Below, piece after piece: positions 17,485 through 26,312 of a DNA stretch of 64,000 bases. The position numbers and the translations under genes were made by a program. The notes beneath the pieces were generated by a model that made no database searches, was not told the origin of the DNA, and saw nothing but the letters and a program-made list of their open reading frames with translations. This stretch comes from Plantibacter sp. PA-3-X8 (GTDB taxonomy: Bacteria > Actinomycetota > Actinomycetes > Actinomycetales > Microbacteriaceae). The stretch is from positions 248,001-312,000 of the forward strand of contig NZ_CP033107.1 in assembly GCF_003856975.1 (NCBI RefSeq), written 5' to 3'. Position 1 is the stretch's first letter. Every line of letters begins with the position of its first letter.

Positions 17485-19284
17485 TCACGGTGGCACCAGA
17501 TAGCCGGAGATGACGCGCGCCAGATGGGCCCTTAGCGGAGGATCGCTCACGTAGACGTACGTACCGCGTATACCGCGCGTCAGCAGCACCGTGTAGATGT
17601 TCGTGACGTAGCGCAGCAGATCGTTGTCCGAGTAGGTCAGGCCGAGAGCCGGGTTGTTCTCCTTGCCCTTCTTGTCGAAGTAGGACTCTCGGTGGAAGAC
17701 GATACGGTTCGTCTCAGCGTCGTACCGCAGGTCTGGTCCGATGATCACTCCTGCGTAGTTCAGGTCGTATCCCTGAACGGTGTGGATCGAGCCGACTTCC
17801 TCGAGGGCCTTCGATGACGCGATCCAGTCGGTCTGCGTTCCGTTCCAGCGCATGGAGACGTCACCGATCACGATGTCGAACGCCTCCTTGTCGTTCTTCG
17901 TCTTCCACTCCCAGGCGTAGCCCGCGACCATTCGCGCGAGTCCGAACTCCGCGTCCCGCTTGCGGATCTCCTCTCGCATCTCAGCGAGATCGTCGAACAA
18001 CCTGAGGTCGTACTCGCCGAAGTCCGGCGCCAACTCGATCTCCACCTGGTTTCCGAGGATGTTCCTGACGTAGTCCACGTAACCCGACCCCGCGCGCACA
18101 CGCATCTGCGAGGCGAGGCCCGCGTATCGATCAGCAGACTGCGCTCTGGCGACCAGCTGGTGCAGGTGCTCAGCGGGAACGTCCGCGGGACGGACACTCT
18201 GTCCGGCGTCGAGCAGGAAGATCTGGTGCGCGCTCTTCTCGATGATCCAGTCGAGTTGCGTCTTCGACTTGTCGTCCGCACCGAACAACTTGGTAGTGAT
18301 TTCGCGGAACTGTTTGTTCTGTGCCGCGGATGGTTGGTTCGCACGCCGATTGAGCCGGTGCGCCTCATCGACGACAAGGAGGTCGAATTCCTCGTCGGAT
18401 GCCCCGACATCGAAAGCGGTCATCACCATGTCCGGGTGCAGGCCAGGCGTCTTGCGGAACACCTCCTTGATCGAAGCGCGCAATGACTGTTGCGGGACGA
18501 CGATCCCGACCTTGAAACCCTGCAGCAGCTCGCGGTGACGCTCGGTGAAGAACGACGAGAAGAGCGTGTCATCGTCAGGTTCGTCGAGGGCCGCTGATCC
18601 TCGGATGTCAGCGATCAGTTTCAGCAAGTAGATCGCGACGACCGTCTTGCCGGTGCCGGGATCGCCTTGAACGACGGTCGTACTTCGTTGCGACCGGGAG
18701 AGGTCTTCGAAGAGCCCCTCGAGCACGCCTTCGACAGCGATGGTCTGATCAGGTGTGAGCGCTTTGAACGGCGACAGCTTGAAGAGGTCACTGTTCTCGA
18801 TCTCGGGAAGGGATCGAGTGAAGACACCATCCGCCCTGAGTCGATCGAAGACGTCCTCGAAGGACTCGCGGTAGCGGTCGCGATCGAAATAGTTGGCGTC
18901 GACGATGCCGTCATTGCGATTGAGCACCTGGTAGGCACCGTCCCCGGCGAGCATGCGGATCAGGAAGGATTCGAGATCAAGACAAACCGACTTGTTGAAT
19001 GTCTCATCCACGATCACCCTAAGGCCGGTGAGATGTTCCTTCGCCGTGGACTCGAAGTGCTGGCGCATACGCGCGGCGACGTTGAGCGACTCACCGACAT
19101 AGACATCACGCTCGGCGGCGGCTCCGACCCGCCTCCGTCGCGAGGCCGAAGGAACCTTGGACGATCCGACCGGCCCATCCAACAGATACACGACAGGCCA
19201 GTCGCTGAACCGCCGATCACCCGCCGCCCAGAGCTTTACCTCGGTCGACGTGAAGTCGAGACTCGTGATCTCAAAGTTTGTCAT
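17485..19284 (-). CDS. GIY-YIG nuclease domain fused to DUF2075 helicase-like ATPase
   Basis: 599 residues from ATG 19284 (MTNFEITSLDF). The first about 110 residues form a GIY-YIG-type nuclease (VVYLLDG ... RDVYVGESLNVAARMRQHF). The remainder is a DUF2075 P-loop ATPase: Walker A GDPGTGKTVV near 207, motif II LLVVDEAHRLNRR, DAGQSVRP, and a late GSIHTVQGYDL / LLTRGIRGTYVYV pair as in SF1-type helicases. The start overlaps the end of the pyrophosphohydrolase gene by 14 bp, so they are co-translated. DUF2075 proteins with GIY-YIG domains recur in defence islands, and nucleic acid restriction is the likely role (inference). The in-frame extension up to 19368 lacks conservation and was dropped. 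Confidence 0.82.
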   Translation of the reverse strand: MTNFEITSLDFTSTEVKLWAAGDRRFSDWPVVYLLDGPVGSSKVPSASRRRRVGAAAERDVYVGESLNVAARMRQHFESTAKEHLTGLRVIVDETFNKSVCLDLESFLIRMLAGDGAYQVLNRNDGIVDANYFDRDRYRESFEDVFDRLRADGVFTRSLPEIENSDLFKLSPFKALTPDQTIAVEGVLEGLFEDLSRSQRSTTVVQGDPGTGKTVVAIYLLKLIADIRGSAALDEPDDDTLFSSFFTERHRELLQGFKVGIVVPQQSLRASIKEVFRKTPGLHPDMVMTAFDVGASDEEFDLLVVDEAHRLNRRANQPSAAQNKQFREITTKLFGADDKSKTQLDWIIEKSAHQIFLLDAGQSVRPADVPAEHLHQLVARAQSADRYAGLASQMRVRAGSGYVDYVRNILGNQVEIELAPDFGEYDLRLFDDLAEMREEIRKRDAEFGLARMVAGYAWEWKTKNDKEAFDIVIGDVSMRWNGTQTDWIASSKALEEVGSIHTVQGYDLNYAGVIIGPDLRYDAETNRIVFHRESYFDKKGKENNPALGLTYSDNDLLRYVTNIYTVLLTRGIRGTYVYVSDPPLRAHLARVISGYLVPP

Positions 19285-19591
19285 ACTTCGCAGACCGCCC
19301 CCGCGCCTTCTCCACCGGGTATTTCTCCCGCGTACGTGCGAGCTTGTCGCGGACGATGGTCTCCGCATCGAGACCGAGCCGATCCGTCAACAACAAGCAG
19401 TAGGTGAGGACATCGGCCAATTCGTCGCGCACGCGATCGTCGTCGGCATCGGGTTCCCACTGGAAGCACTCGAGGAGCTCGGCTGCCTCGATGGAGATGC
19501 TCTTCGCAAGGTTCTCCGGCGTATGGAACTGCGCCCAGTCACGCTCGGCCACGAAAACGGCGAGCTCGTCGCGCAGTGAGGGGTCCGCCAT
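19271..19591 (-). CDS. MazG-like nucleotide pyrophosphohydrolase
   Basis: 106 residues, the length of single-domain MazG-like (RS21-C6/dCTPase-type) enzymes that hydrolyse (d)NTPs to monophosphates. The metal-binding pattern is complete: SIEAAELLECFQW (ExxE region) and ELADVLTYCLLL (ExxD), followed by KYPVEKARG. It is the first gene of a minus-strand unit with the GIY-YIG/DUF2075 gene, overlapping it by 14 bp. Start ATG at 19591. In this context it might adjust nucleotide pools or remove modified phage nucleotides, which is speculative. Confidence 0.85.
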   Translation of the reverse strand: MADPSLRDELAVFVAERDWAQFHTPENLAKSISIEAAELLECFQWEPDADDDRVRDELADVLTYCLLLTDRLGLDAETIVRDKLARTREKYPVEKARGRSAKYDKL

Positions 19592-19870
19592 GGCATGAAT
19601 CTACCAGTGACAATCAGCCAACCACCGGCCCCTGCTCCAGCGACAGTATCCCACAGGCTGCTGAAGCAGCCGAGCCTGAACAGCTACCTAGCAATTTCGC
19701 GAGCCTCCATGCATAGGTGGAACCATGACCACCAGCCACTCGACATCTTTTCACGTCGCCCAGAGCCGCGAGGCTGTCGCCTCATGCAGCGGATCAACGC
19801 CATAATCCATCAGGTGTGGTTCACTATCTCCGAAGACCAATTACGACCTGAAGGGCTTGGAGCACACGAC

Positions 19871-21634
19871 ATGACTGCTGGAGCGTACGACGCCGATCCT
19901 GTTTTCCAAGCGACTCCGCAGCATGTTGACTACCTACTCCAACGGATTCATGCTGGATCGCTCGCGATACCCGACTTTCAGCGGGACTTCACGTGGGAAC
20001 CAAGACGAACCGCAACACTACTACGCTCCATGATGTCCCGCTTTCCGGCTGGAACATTCTTGTTCTGGGCTAGAGGCTCCGACAACGAGATGTTCGGCTG
20101 GCGTGAAGTCGAAGGCGCTCCCGAGAAGACCACCCCACCGCAAGAGCTGGTTCTGGACGGGCAACAACGCCTTACATCACTTTACAGGGCACTCAATGGC
20201 ATTGGTGACGAGAGATTCTACCTGTCCATCCCCGATTTTCTTACGTTCCCCTCGCCTACACACCCCCAGGGCGCACTGAAGGATCCACAGGACGTCGACT
20301 TTGAGAAAGCGATTTTCTGGCATACATCGGACAGCAAAGACGAGAAGGCTCTTACTGAACGATCAGATCGTATCTCAAAACACATCTTGGCAGTCTCTGA
20401 ACACAAGCAGTTCGATGAGTGGCTCGATGACTATGCCGATCATCACGCAAGCACGATGGACAGAAAGACGACGAAGTCGCTACTGCGGGCATTCCGCGAT
20501 GCCTACTTGTCTCCCCTTCGGTCATATGGCTTCCCGGTCGTGACCCTTCCAAGCAACACGCGCATCGAAGCTGTTGCGACAGTATTCGAAACCCTGAACA
20601 GCACCGGAAAGCCACTTGGCCCTTTCGAGCTTCTAACTGCGCGCTATTATCCAGAGAGTGTTCACCTACGCGACTTGTGGGATGCAGCAATTGCGGATTA
20701 CGAGATCCTGCGCGAGTTCTCCATCGACGCCTATAGCATCCTTCAGGCCATTACGTTGAGAGCGCACAATTCCGCACAGCGCAGTGATGTCCTTCGGAAA
20801 CTCACAGCGTCGGACGTGAAGGCTCACTGGGAGCCCGTGGTTCGAGGGTTCGCCAGAGTGCTCGAACTCGTGCAGGACGAGTGCGGCGTTGTCTCACCGA
20901 AACTACTTCCGTACTCCATGGTCCTGGTCCCTCTGGCTGCAGTTTGGGATGAAGTATCGAAGATCAAGGGGCCAGATCAAATCAACGTCCTGGGCCGCCT
21001 GAAGCAGTTCTTTTGGTGCACCGTATTTTCAACCAATTACGACCAAGGCGCAAACAGCCAGGCAGGCGCAGACTATGCCAAGTTGAAGCACTGGGTATTC
21101 GACTCAACTCAAGATGCGCCCGAAGCCGTAACTGACTTTGAGCTATCGAGTGGCGCTATCAGGTCTGCCACCACCCGAAGGAAAGCGCTTTACGCAGGCA
21201 TTCTGGCTCTCACGGTCGTTTCAGGCGCGCGTGATTTTCATTCAGGCAAGAAGCTGACCGCCGCTAAGGTTCGCGCCGATAAGGTCGATTCTCATCATAT
21301 CTTCCCTAAGGCCTTCCTGAACGGCAAGTTGGACGAAGAGGGGTTGCCCTTCAACTCCGAACTTGCTCTCAACCGCGCTCTGATTGACCCGATTACCAAT
21401 AAGGCGATCGGCTCTAAGGCTCCGAGTGCGTATATCGGATCTCTTCGCGATGCCGCGGGAGAACAAGAGATTGCAGAGATCCTCGGTTCCCATTTGATCG
21501 ACGCGGATGAAGATCACGATCCGTTCCTGACCGACGACTACTCGGCTTTCATCGACCGCAGACTGGATGACGTGGTTGCCGCCATCGAGTTGGTAACGAA
21601 GTCAGAAGTTGCTGGATCTGTAGCAGGCGCGTAG
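19871..21634 (+). CDS. GmrSD-like DUF262/DUF1524 restriction protein
   Basis: 587 residues from ATG 19871 (GGAG 8 nt upstream); the frame is open to 19595 but that stretch has no coding character. DUF262 N-terminal part: IPDFQRDFTWEP and the hallmark DGQQRLTSL near residue 95, a ParB/sulfiredoxin-like nucleotide-hydrolysing fold. C-terminal part: DUF1524 HNH-type nuclease with DSHHIFPKAFL near 473 and a trailing Asn region. Fused GmrS+GmrD proteins act as NTP-dependent type IV restriction enzymes against modified phage DNA. Here both halves are in one chain. Clearly lower GC than the flanks. No partner gene nearby is needed. Confidence 0.85.
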   Translation: MTAGAYDADPVFQATPQHVDYLLQRIHAGSLAIPDFQRDFTWEPRRTATLLRSMMSRFPAGTFLFWARGSDNEMFGWREVEGAPEKTTPPQELVLDGQQRLTSLYRALNGIGDERFYLSIPDFLTFPSPTHPQGALKDPQDVDFEKAIFWHTSDSKDEKALTERSDRISKHILAVSEHKQFDEWLDDYADHHASTMDRKTTKSLLRAFRDAYLSPLRSYGFPVVTLPSNTRIEAVATVFETLNSTGKPLGPFELLTARYYPESVHLRDLWDAAIADYEILREFSIDAYSILQAITLRAHNSAQRSDVLRKLTASDVKAHWEPVVRGFARVLELVQDECGVVSPKLLPYSMVLVPLAAVWDEVSKIKGPDQINVLGRLKQFFWCTVFSTNYDQGANSQAGADYAKLKHWVFDSTQDAPEAVTDFELSSGAIRSATTRRKALYAGILALTVVSGARDFHSGKKLTAAKVRADKVDSHHIFPKAFLNGKLDEEGLPFNSELALNRALIDPITNKAIGSKAPSAYIGSLRDAAGEQEIAEILGSHLIDADEDHDPFLTDDYSAFIDRRLDDVVAAIELVTKSEVAGSVAGA

Positions 21635-21873
21635 CTGGAGACGATCCGGCGGGCAGCCGTTGGGCTCGGGCTACAGCGCCCCGAACAATTGGCGATGACG
21701 CAGGCCTCCATCGCAGCCCTACTAGCGGGGCATAATCTGCAGGGATCCTTCGGAGATTCGCGTGAGCGCGCGCAGCAGAGCTTGGTGGCGCATAGGAGTC
21801 CAGTTCCGCATCCGTCTATCGAGGTCACCGAATTAGGGATCGGACATGCCGTGGATCCCGGCGAGCGCACGGA

Positions 21874-22434
21874 TCAGAATCTAGCCCTCCGCTCCACATC
21901 CAACAACGCATCCACTGACCCCACCTCGGCGACGAGCGCATCCCACCCACGCTCCCCTGCGACGGCGGCCTCGCCGTCCGTGAGCAACCGCAGCGTTCGT
22001 ACGTGCCCGACCACCTGGCCGGCTTCGTTCCGGATCTCGTCGAACGATGCTCCCCAGCGCGACGGCGTCACCAGGAGCGCGGAGATCTCCGTCCCGTTGA
22101 GGAATGGCGTTCCGTTGCGCCACGGAGCGAGCACCGGTGGTACCCGTCGGTTGGTCGCGATCTCGTTGATCACGATGCGCAGCGCGACCATCGCCGCACC
22201 CTGCTGACCGTCGACGACCTCCACCGCGAACTCGATCCGCTCACCGGAGTCGGTCGCGAGCCGTGACACCCCGGAGGTGAGGATCGTCACCGGCCCATTC
22301 TCGGGCCGCTTCTCGATCACCATCACCGACCCACCGATGCGTTCCTTGAACACCACCGGATCCAAGCCGAGGGCGTCGAAGATGTGGAGCGGGAAGGCGT
22401 CTTCGCCCGGGACGAGAGGGACGTCGCTAGTCAT
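21874..22434 (-). CDS. hypothetical protein, possibly suppressor-of-fused-like
   Basis: 186 residues, soluble, no membrane segment. The pattern GPVTILTSGVSRL early and APWRNGTPFLNGTEISALLVTPSRWG in the middle is reminiscent of the SUFU-domain family, many members of which are immunity proteins of polymorphic toxins. This is a weak resemblance from memory. High GC and high third-position GC suggest it belongs to the core chromosome and marks the right edge of the defence island. Confidence 0.5.
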   Translation of the reverse strand: MTSDVPLVPGEDAFPLHIFDALGLDPVVFKERIGGSVMVIEKRPENGPVTILTSGVSRLATDSGERIEFAVEVVDGQQGAAMVALRIVINEIATNRRVPPVLAPWRNGTPFLNGTEISALLVTPSRWGASFDEIRNEAGQVVGHVRTLRLLTDGEAAVAGERGWDALVAEVGSVDALLDVERRARF

Positions 22435-22516
22435 GCGGCGAGCCTAGCCAAGCAAGTGCTCGGCGAGCCAGAGGGCAGCCACTGAAACCGGCGGATCACA
22501 GACGAGCAGACGCGCC

Positions 22517-23011
22517 CTACGGCATCACCGGCAGCGCCCCCGAGGCATGCTTGCTCAGCGTCTTCACCGACTCCTCGAAAGCCGCGCGGTTCTCGGCCGG
22601 CAGGACGGAAAGCAACAGACGCTCGATGTTCCGAGCATGCAGACCAGCGGCCTCGACGACCGCCCGCTCGCCCTTCGCCGTCAGCTCGATGAGCTGCACC
22701 CGGCCATCCTCGGCAGAGGCCCGGCGGCTCACCAGCCCCTGCTCGACGGCGCGATGCACGAGCCGCGTCGCCCCACCGGAGGTGACGACCTTCGCCTGCG
22801 CGATGTCCCGCACCGACAGCCCACCAGCTCCGGCCCGACCGACGATCAGCAACAGCTCGAACAGCGAATGGCTGAGACCGGTCTGCTCCTCGAGCTCCTT
22901 ACCCAGCAGGTACTCGAGGCCGTTCGCCGCGCCCAACAGACGACCGAACACCAGAATGCGGGCATCACTCGCCGCCTCTTTCGCCGAAGCGAACTCGTTC
23001 TCAGTCGTCAC
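22517..23011 (-). CDS. MarR-family transcriptional regulator
   Basis: 164 residues from GTG 23011. Winged helix of MarR type: LSHSLFELLLIVGRAGAGGLSVRDIAQAKVVTSGGATRLVHRAVEQGLVSR, then the wing RASAEDGRVQLIELTAKGE and dimerisation helices. It is divergent from the MBL-fold hydrolase/SnoaL pair, and a perfect 16-bp palindrome at 23080-23095 in the shared intergenic region is a good candidate operator. It probably represses that pair and itself. Confidence 0.85.
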   Translation of the reverse strand: MTTENEFASAKEAASDARILVFGRLLGAANGLEYLLGKELEEQTGLSHSLFELLLIVGRAGAGGLSVRDIAQAKVVTSGGATRLVHRAVEQGLVSRRASAEDGRVQLIELTAKGERAVVEAAGLHARNIERLLLSVLPAENRAAFEESVKTLSKHASGALPVMP

Positions 23012-23079
23012 GTCTCCACAGTAGACGCCGGGGACAGGCCGCCGATCGGTCGGGAGATCTTCGCCTAGGGATCGGGAAT

Positions 23080-23095
23080 AGCTGACGAGTCAGCT
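23080..23095. promoter_or_regulatory. candidate MarR operator (perfect palindrome)
   Basis: AGCTGAC-GA-GTCAGCT, a perfect 7+7 bp inverted repeat with 2-bp centre, lies between the divergent marR and metallo-hydrolase genes, about 80 bp from the hydrolase start. The size and symmetry suit a MarR dimer. Confidence 0.5.
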
Positions 23096-23175
23096 TTTGT
23101 TGCACCCTCAAGTAGGCCGCACCGCGGCATCGACTCGGGCGCACCGAGCCTCGTCCAACCGAAGGATCCACCACC

Positions 23176-23982
23176 ATGACGCTCAACTTCGACGTCTTCG
23201 ACCTCGACTTCCCCGCGGGTTCGAAGAACAAGTCCGCCGTCCTCGTGACCGGCGAAACCGAGGCACTCCTCGTCGACGCCGGCTTCACGCGCGCCGACGG
23301 CCACCGCCTCGTCGCGGCCATCCTCGACTCCGGCAAGACACTCACCACGGTGTTCGTCAGCCACGCCGACCCCGACTTTTACTTCGGCCTCGAGGTCGTC
23401 GCGGACGCCTTCCCCGACGCGGCGCTCGTCGCCGCCCCCATCGTCATCGAGCACATCAACGCGTCGTTCGAAGGCAAACTGACGGCCTGGGCGTCCCTCG
23501 GCGCCAACCTGCCCACCCGCCTCGTCCCCCACACCCCGCTCAGCGGAGACGCGCTCGTCGTCGACGGCCAGCGCCTCGAGCTCAAGGGCGCGTCAACCGC
23601 CCTCCCGGACCGCCAGTACCTCTGGAACGCGGAGCACCGCGCCATCCTCGGTGGCGTCCTCCTCTTCCAGCAGGAGCACGTGTGGACGGCAGACACGGCG
23701 ACGCCGGAACTCCGCGCAGCGTGGATCGAACTCCTCGACGAGATGCAGGCCCTCGACCCGCAGCTCGTGATCGCCGGCCACCGCCTCCCCGACACGGCGA
23801 ACGACGCGACCGCCATCGACTACACGCGCTCGTACCTGCAGGCGTTCGAGGCGATCGTCGCGGCGTCCGCCGATGGTGCTGCCGCGACGCAGGCGCTCGT
23901 CGAGCAGTACCCGTCCTCGGGCATGCTCATCGCCGCGCAGATCGGCCCGAAGGTCGCGATGGGTGAGATGACATGGGGCTGA
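23176..23982 (+). CDS. MBL-fold metallo-hydrolase
   Basis: 268 residues. Metallo-beta-lactamase fold: LLVDAGFTRAD, the metal-binding SHADPDFYFG (H-x-D-x-D in place of the common HxHxDH), and a later IAGHRLP His. The variant first motif (His-Ala-Asp) may bind a single metal or have altered activity. Start ATG 23176 with AAGGAT upstream. The 3' end overlaps the SnoaL-like gene by 10 bp, indicating coupled translation. Substrate unknown; MarR control suggests detoxification. Confidence 0.8.
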   Translation: MTLNFDVFDLDFPAGSKNKSAVLVTGETEALLVDAGFTRADGHRLVAAILDSGKTLTTVFVSHADPDFYFGLEVVADAFPDAALVAAPIVIEHINASFEGKLTAWASLGANLPTRLVPHTPLSGDALVVDGQRLELKGASTALPDRQYLWNAEHRAILGGVLLFQQEHVWTADTATPELRAAWIELLDEMQALDPQLVIAGHRLPDTANDATAIDYTRSYLQAFEAIVAASADGAAATQALVEQYPSSGMLIAAQIGPKVAMGEMTWG

Positions 23983-24395
23983 ACGACACCACCACGACCG
24001 AGCCGTCCTCGGCACCACGCGACGTCGTGCGGAGGCAGTACCTCGCCTCCGCCGCCGGCGACCTCGACGCACTGCGCGCGACCCTCGCCCCCGATGTCGA
24101 GTGGACCGAGATGGCCGGCTTCCCGCTCGCCGGAACGTACCGGACGCCGGAGGGCGTCACGAGCAACGTGATGGAACGACTCGGTGAGGACTGGGCCGAC
24201 TGGACCGCGCACGACGACACCTACGTGGTCGACGGCGAGAACGTCGTGGTGCTCGCGCGGTACACGGCGACGCACCGCGGCACGGGTAAAGAGCTGAATG
24301 CCCGGGTGGCCCACCACTTCGTCGTCCGCGGCGGGCTCATCGTGCGCTTCGAGCAGTTCGTCGACACGGCACTCGTCCGCGACGCGAGCCGGTAG
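23973..24395 (+). CDS. SnoaL-like (NTF2-fold) protein
   Basis: 140 residues of the nuclear transport factor 2 / SnoaL-like fold: VVRRQYLASAAGDLDALRATLAPDVEWTEM at the start and the ending strand pattern HFVVRGGLIVRFEQFVDT. Such proteins are isomerases, cyclases or ligand-binding proteins. The ATG at 23973 lies inside the end of the metallo-hydrolase gene, so the two are an operon ended by the hairpin at 24417. Confidence 0.8.
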   Translation: MGLNDTTTTEPSSAPRDVVRRQYLASAAGDLDALRATLAPDVEWTEMAGFPLAGTYRTPEGVTSNVMERLGEDWADWTAHDDTYVVDGENVVVLARYTATHRGTGKELNARVAHHFVVRGGLIVRFEQFVDTALVRDASR

Positions 24396-24416
24396 CGACT
24401 GGTGCCAGCAAGCGAA

Positions 24417-24442
24417 GGGGCGGGGCCGACATGCCCCGCCCC
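24417..24442 (+). terminator. terminator of the hydrolase-SnoaL operon
   Basis: Perfect 10-bp G/C stem GGGGCGGGGC / GCCCCGCCCC with a 6-nt loop, 21 bp after the SnoaL-like stop. Confidence 0.65.
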
Positions 24443-24538
24443 TGCGCTATCGGCTTGGGCCACGAACCGAAGACGGCAGTGATCCAGAGCGTCGACCTCG
24501 GTACGGTGGAACCAACGCAGCAGAGAGGCACCACGCGC

Positions 24539-25246
24539 ATGTCGTATTCGAATCAGCCGCCCGCCCAGAACCAGCCCTACCCGCTGCCGGTGCCCGGCCC
24601 GGCTCCGGTGAAGACCGGCAAGCGCGGCAACGGACTCGGCATCGCCGCACTCATCGTCGGTGGGTTCGCGCTCATCGGGGCGTTCATCCCGATCCTCAAC
24701 TACGTCGCCGGGTTCGTCGGTCTGGTCGGCCTCGTCCTTGGCATCATCGCGCTGTGTCTGAAGAACCGGAAGAAGGGCTTCGCTGTCGCCGGCACGATCG
24801 TCTCGGCCATCGCGATCGTCCTGAGCATCATCCTCGCGATCACGTACACGGCCGGGTTCGCCGGGCTCATCGGCGACGCCGTGAAGACCGCCAAAGCGAA
24901 TTCCTCCGAGGCCGCCAACAAGGAGATCTCCGTCGTCTACGAGGTCAACGGCACCGCGACCGATGCCTCCATCACCTACTCCACGTACTCGGCCGGCAGC
25001 AGCAGCACCGAGCAGTCCTCCGGTCAGGCGCTCCCCTTCATCAAAGAGCTGACCGTCAAGGCCGGCCATCAGTACGACTTCGCCTCCTACTCCCTCCAGG
25101 CGCAGAACGGCGCGGAGGACACCGGGTCCGTGAGCTGCAAGATCACCGTCGACGGCGACGTGGTCGCCGAGCAGACGTCGACGGGCGCGTACGCGACGGT
25201 GTCGTGCTCCGCGTCGGGTGCCGACGGGGTGACGGAGAACAATTGA
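24539..25246 (+). CDS. MmpS-like / DUF4190 membrane protein
   Basis: 235 residues starting MSYSNQPPAQNQPYP; AGAGAGG lies 10 nt upstream. A Pro/Gln-rich cytosolic head leads to two or three hydrophobic segments (GLGIAALIVGGFALIGAFI, GFVGLVGLVLGIIALCL, FAVAGTIVSAIAIVLSIILAITYTAGF), then an exported beta-rich domain with VVYEVNGTATDASITY and SCKITVDGDVVAEQTSTGAYATVSC, the MmpS-type pattern with a Cys pair. MmpS proteins assist MmpL lipid exporters, but no mmpL gene is present here. A close paralogue lies at 28577-29335. An upstream in-frame extension to 24431 was rejected. Confidence 0.78.
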   Translation: MSYSNQPPAQNQPYPLPVPGPAPVKTGKRGNGLGIAALIVGGFALIGAFIPILNYVAGFVGLVGLVLGIIALCLKNRKKGFAVAGTIVSAIAIVLSIILAITYTAGFAGLIGDAVKTAKANSSEAANKEISVVYEVNGTATDASITYSTYSAGSSSTEQSSGQALPFIKELTVKAGHQYDFASYSLQAQNGAEDTGSVSCKITVDGDVVAEQTSTGAYATVSCSASGADGVTENN

Positions 25247-25431
25247 CCCCCGTTGCGGGAGGTTCAATAGAGTCAGACGTGAGCGGCCATAGCGGCTTAG
25301 TCACGAGTATCGAGCTGGTCCAATTTTCGCAGGATCGCCGGTCCTACCCTTACACCGGGCGGGTCTGCTTCGCCTGATTCGGATTGTTACGGATACCCGC
25401 GCCCAATACCGCCCAGGCACGTGTCGACCAA

Positions 25432-26196
25432 TTAGGCATCTTCACCTGGGAACCTGCGTCGAATACTTGGCAGGTGCGTGTCCAACCTCCAAAGAAGTCC
25501 CTGCTCAGTCGCCAACGCCATGCCGGTCTCGTCGCCCTCGATACGAGCAAGTACCCATGCCGCCAGACAGCAGCTGGTTGCAAGCGTATGAAACACATCC
25601 AAATCATGAGTTTCTGCTGGTGCGGAGGCCACCGCAACGCCATCATCTCCATCAACGAAGTAATCGGTCACGGCCTGATCTGTCACGTGACCAGCGCGTG
25701 ACAGAACGACATACGCTCGCGTTAGGTAGCCGGTAGCGTCAAGCTCGGCGATCACTCCTCCTTTTCCGGTCAGCTTAGGCATGCCTGTGACCGGCTTGCC
25801 GTCGGCCGTGCGCGGGATTTGGGCGCGAATACCGTCGATCAAGCCTTCCCATTCAGGGTCTTCGGGATCTCGAAGACCTGTCGCGTAGTCAGCTCGCGCG
25901 TTCAGGAGTCTGGTCTGGAGCCGCGACACTCCATCGTGAGTCAGATACGCCCACTGCGCGGTTACTGCGTGCTCGAGCGCACTCCGAACTAGAGCACGCC
26001 CTTCAGTTCTGTATCCGCGCTTCTCGAGAAGGAGATATGCGAGCGCTGCCCTACGGACGCGCTCAATCAGTCCGCCGAGCACCCGAAAGTCCCACGCATA
26101 CTCGTCCAAGACCTGAATACCCGCCGCGTGTTGTTGATCCTGGACGAATCGAAGCATCCAGGGAAGGAGTTGTTCTCGCGAGGGCATCCGTGACAT
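25432..26196 (-). CDS. hypothetical helical protein (DUF5677-like)
   Basis: 254 residues from ATG 26196 (MSRMPSREQLLPWMLRFVQDQQ). All-helical with an early conserved-looking stretch (AALAYLLLEKRGYRTEGRALVRSALEHAVTAQWAYLT) resembling DUF5677-type, HEPN-related proteins often found in islands. No R-x4-6-H motif is obvious. The resemblance is weak. AT-richer than flanks and next to the ApeA-like gene on the same strand, about 115 bp downstream of it, so the two may have been acquired together. Confidence 0.5.
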   Translation of the reverse strand: MSRMPSREQLLPWMLRFVQDQQHAAGIQVLDEYAWDFRVLGGLIERVRRAALAYLLLEKRGYRTEGRALVRSALEHAVTAQWAYLTHDGVSRLQTRLLNARADYATGLRDPEDPEWEGLIDGIRAQIPRTADGKPVTGMPKLTGKGGVIAELDATGYLTRAYVVLSRAGHVTDQAVTDYFVDGDDGVAVASAPAETHDLDVFHTLATSCCLAAWVLARIEGDETGMALATEQGLLWRLDTHLPSIRRRFPGEDA

Positions 26197-26312
26197 GAGC
26201 TCAGAGTAGTGCGGGGCGTTACACGAGCTCACAGTGCTGCGGGGAAGGAGAAGCAGTATTCAGCCAGCGTTGCTGTGGTCCACAGCCAGAGAGCCTTCAG
26301 ACTCCACGAGCG

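Noticed and set aside
19595..19870. N-terminal extension of the DUF262 protein
   Set aside because: 92 extra codons of random composition; ATG 19871 has a ribosome site and directly precedes the DUF262 domain.
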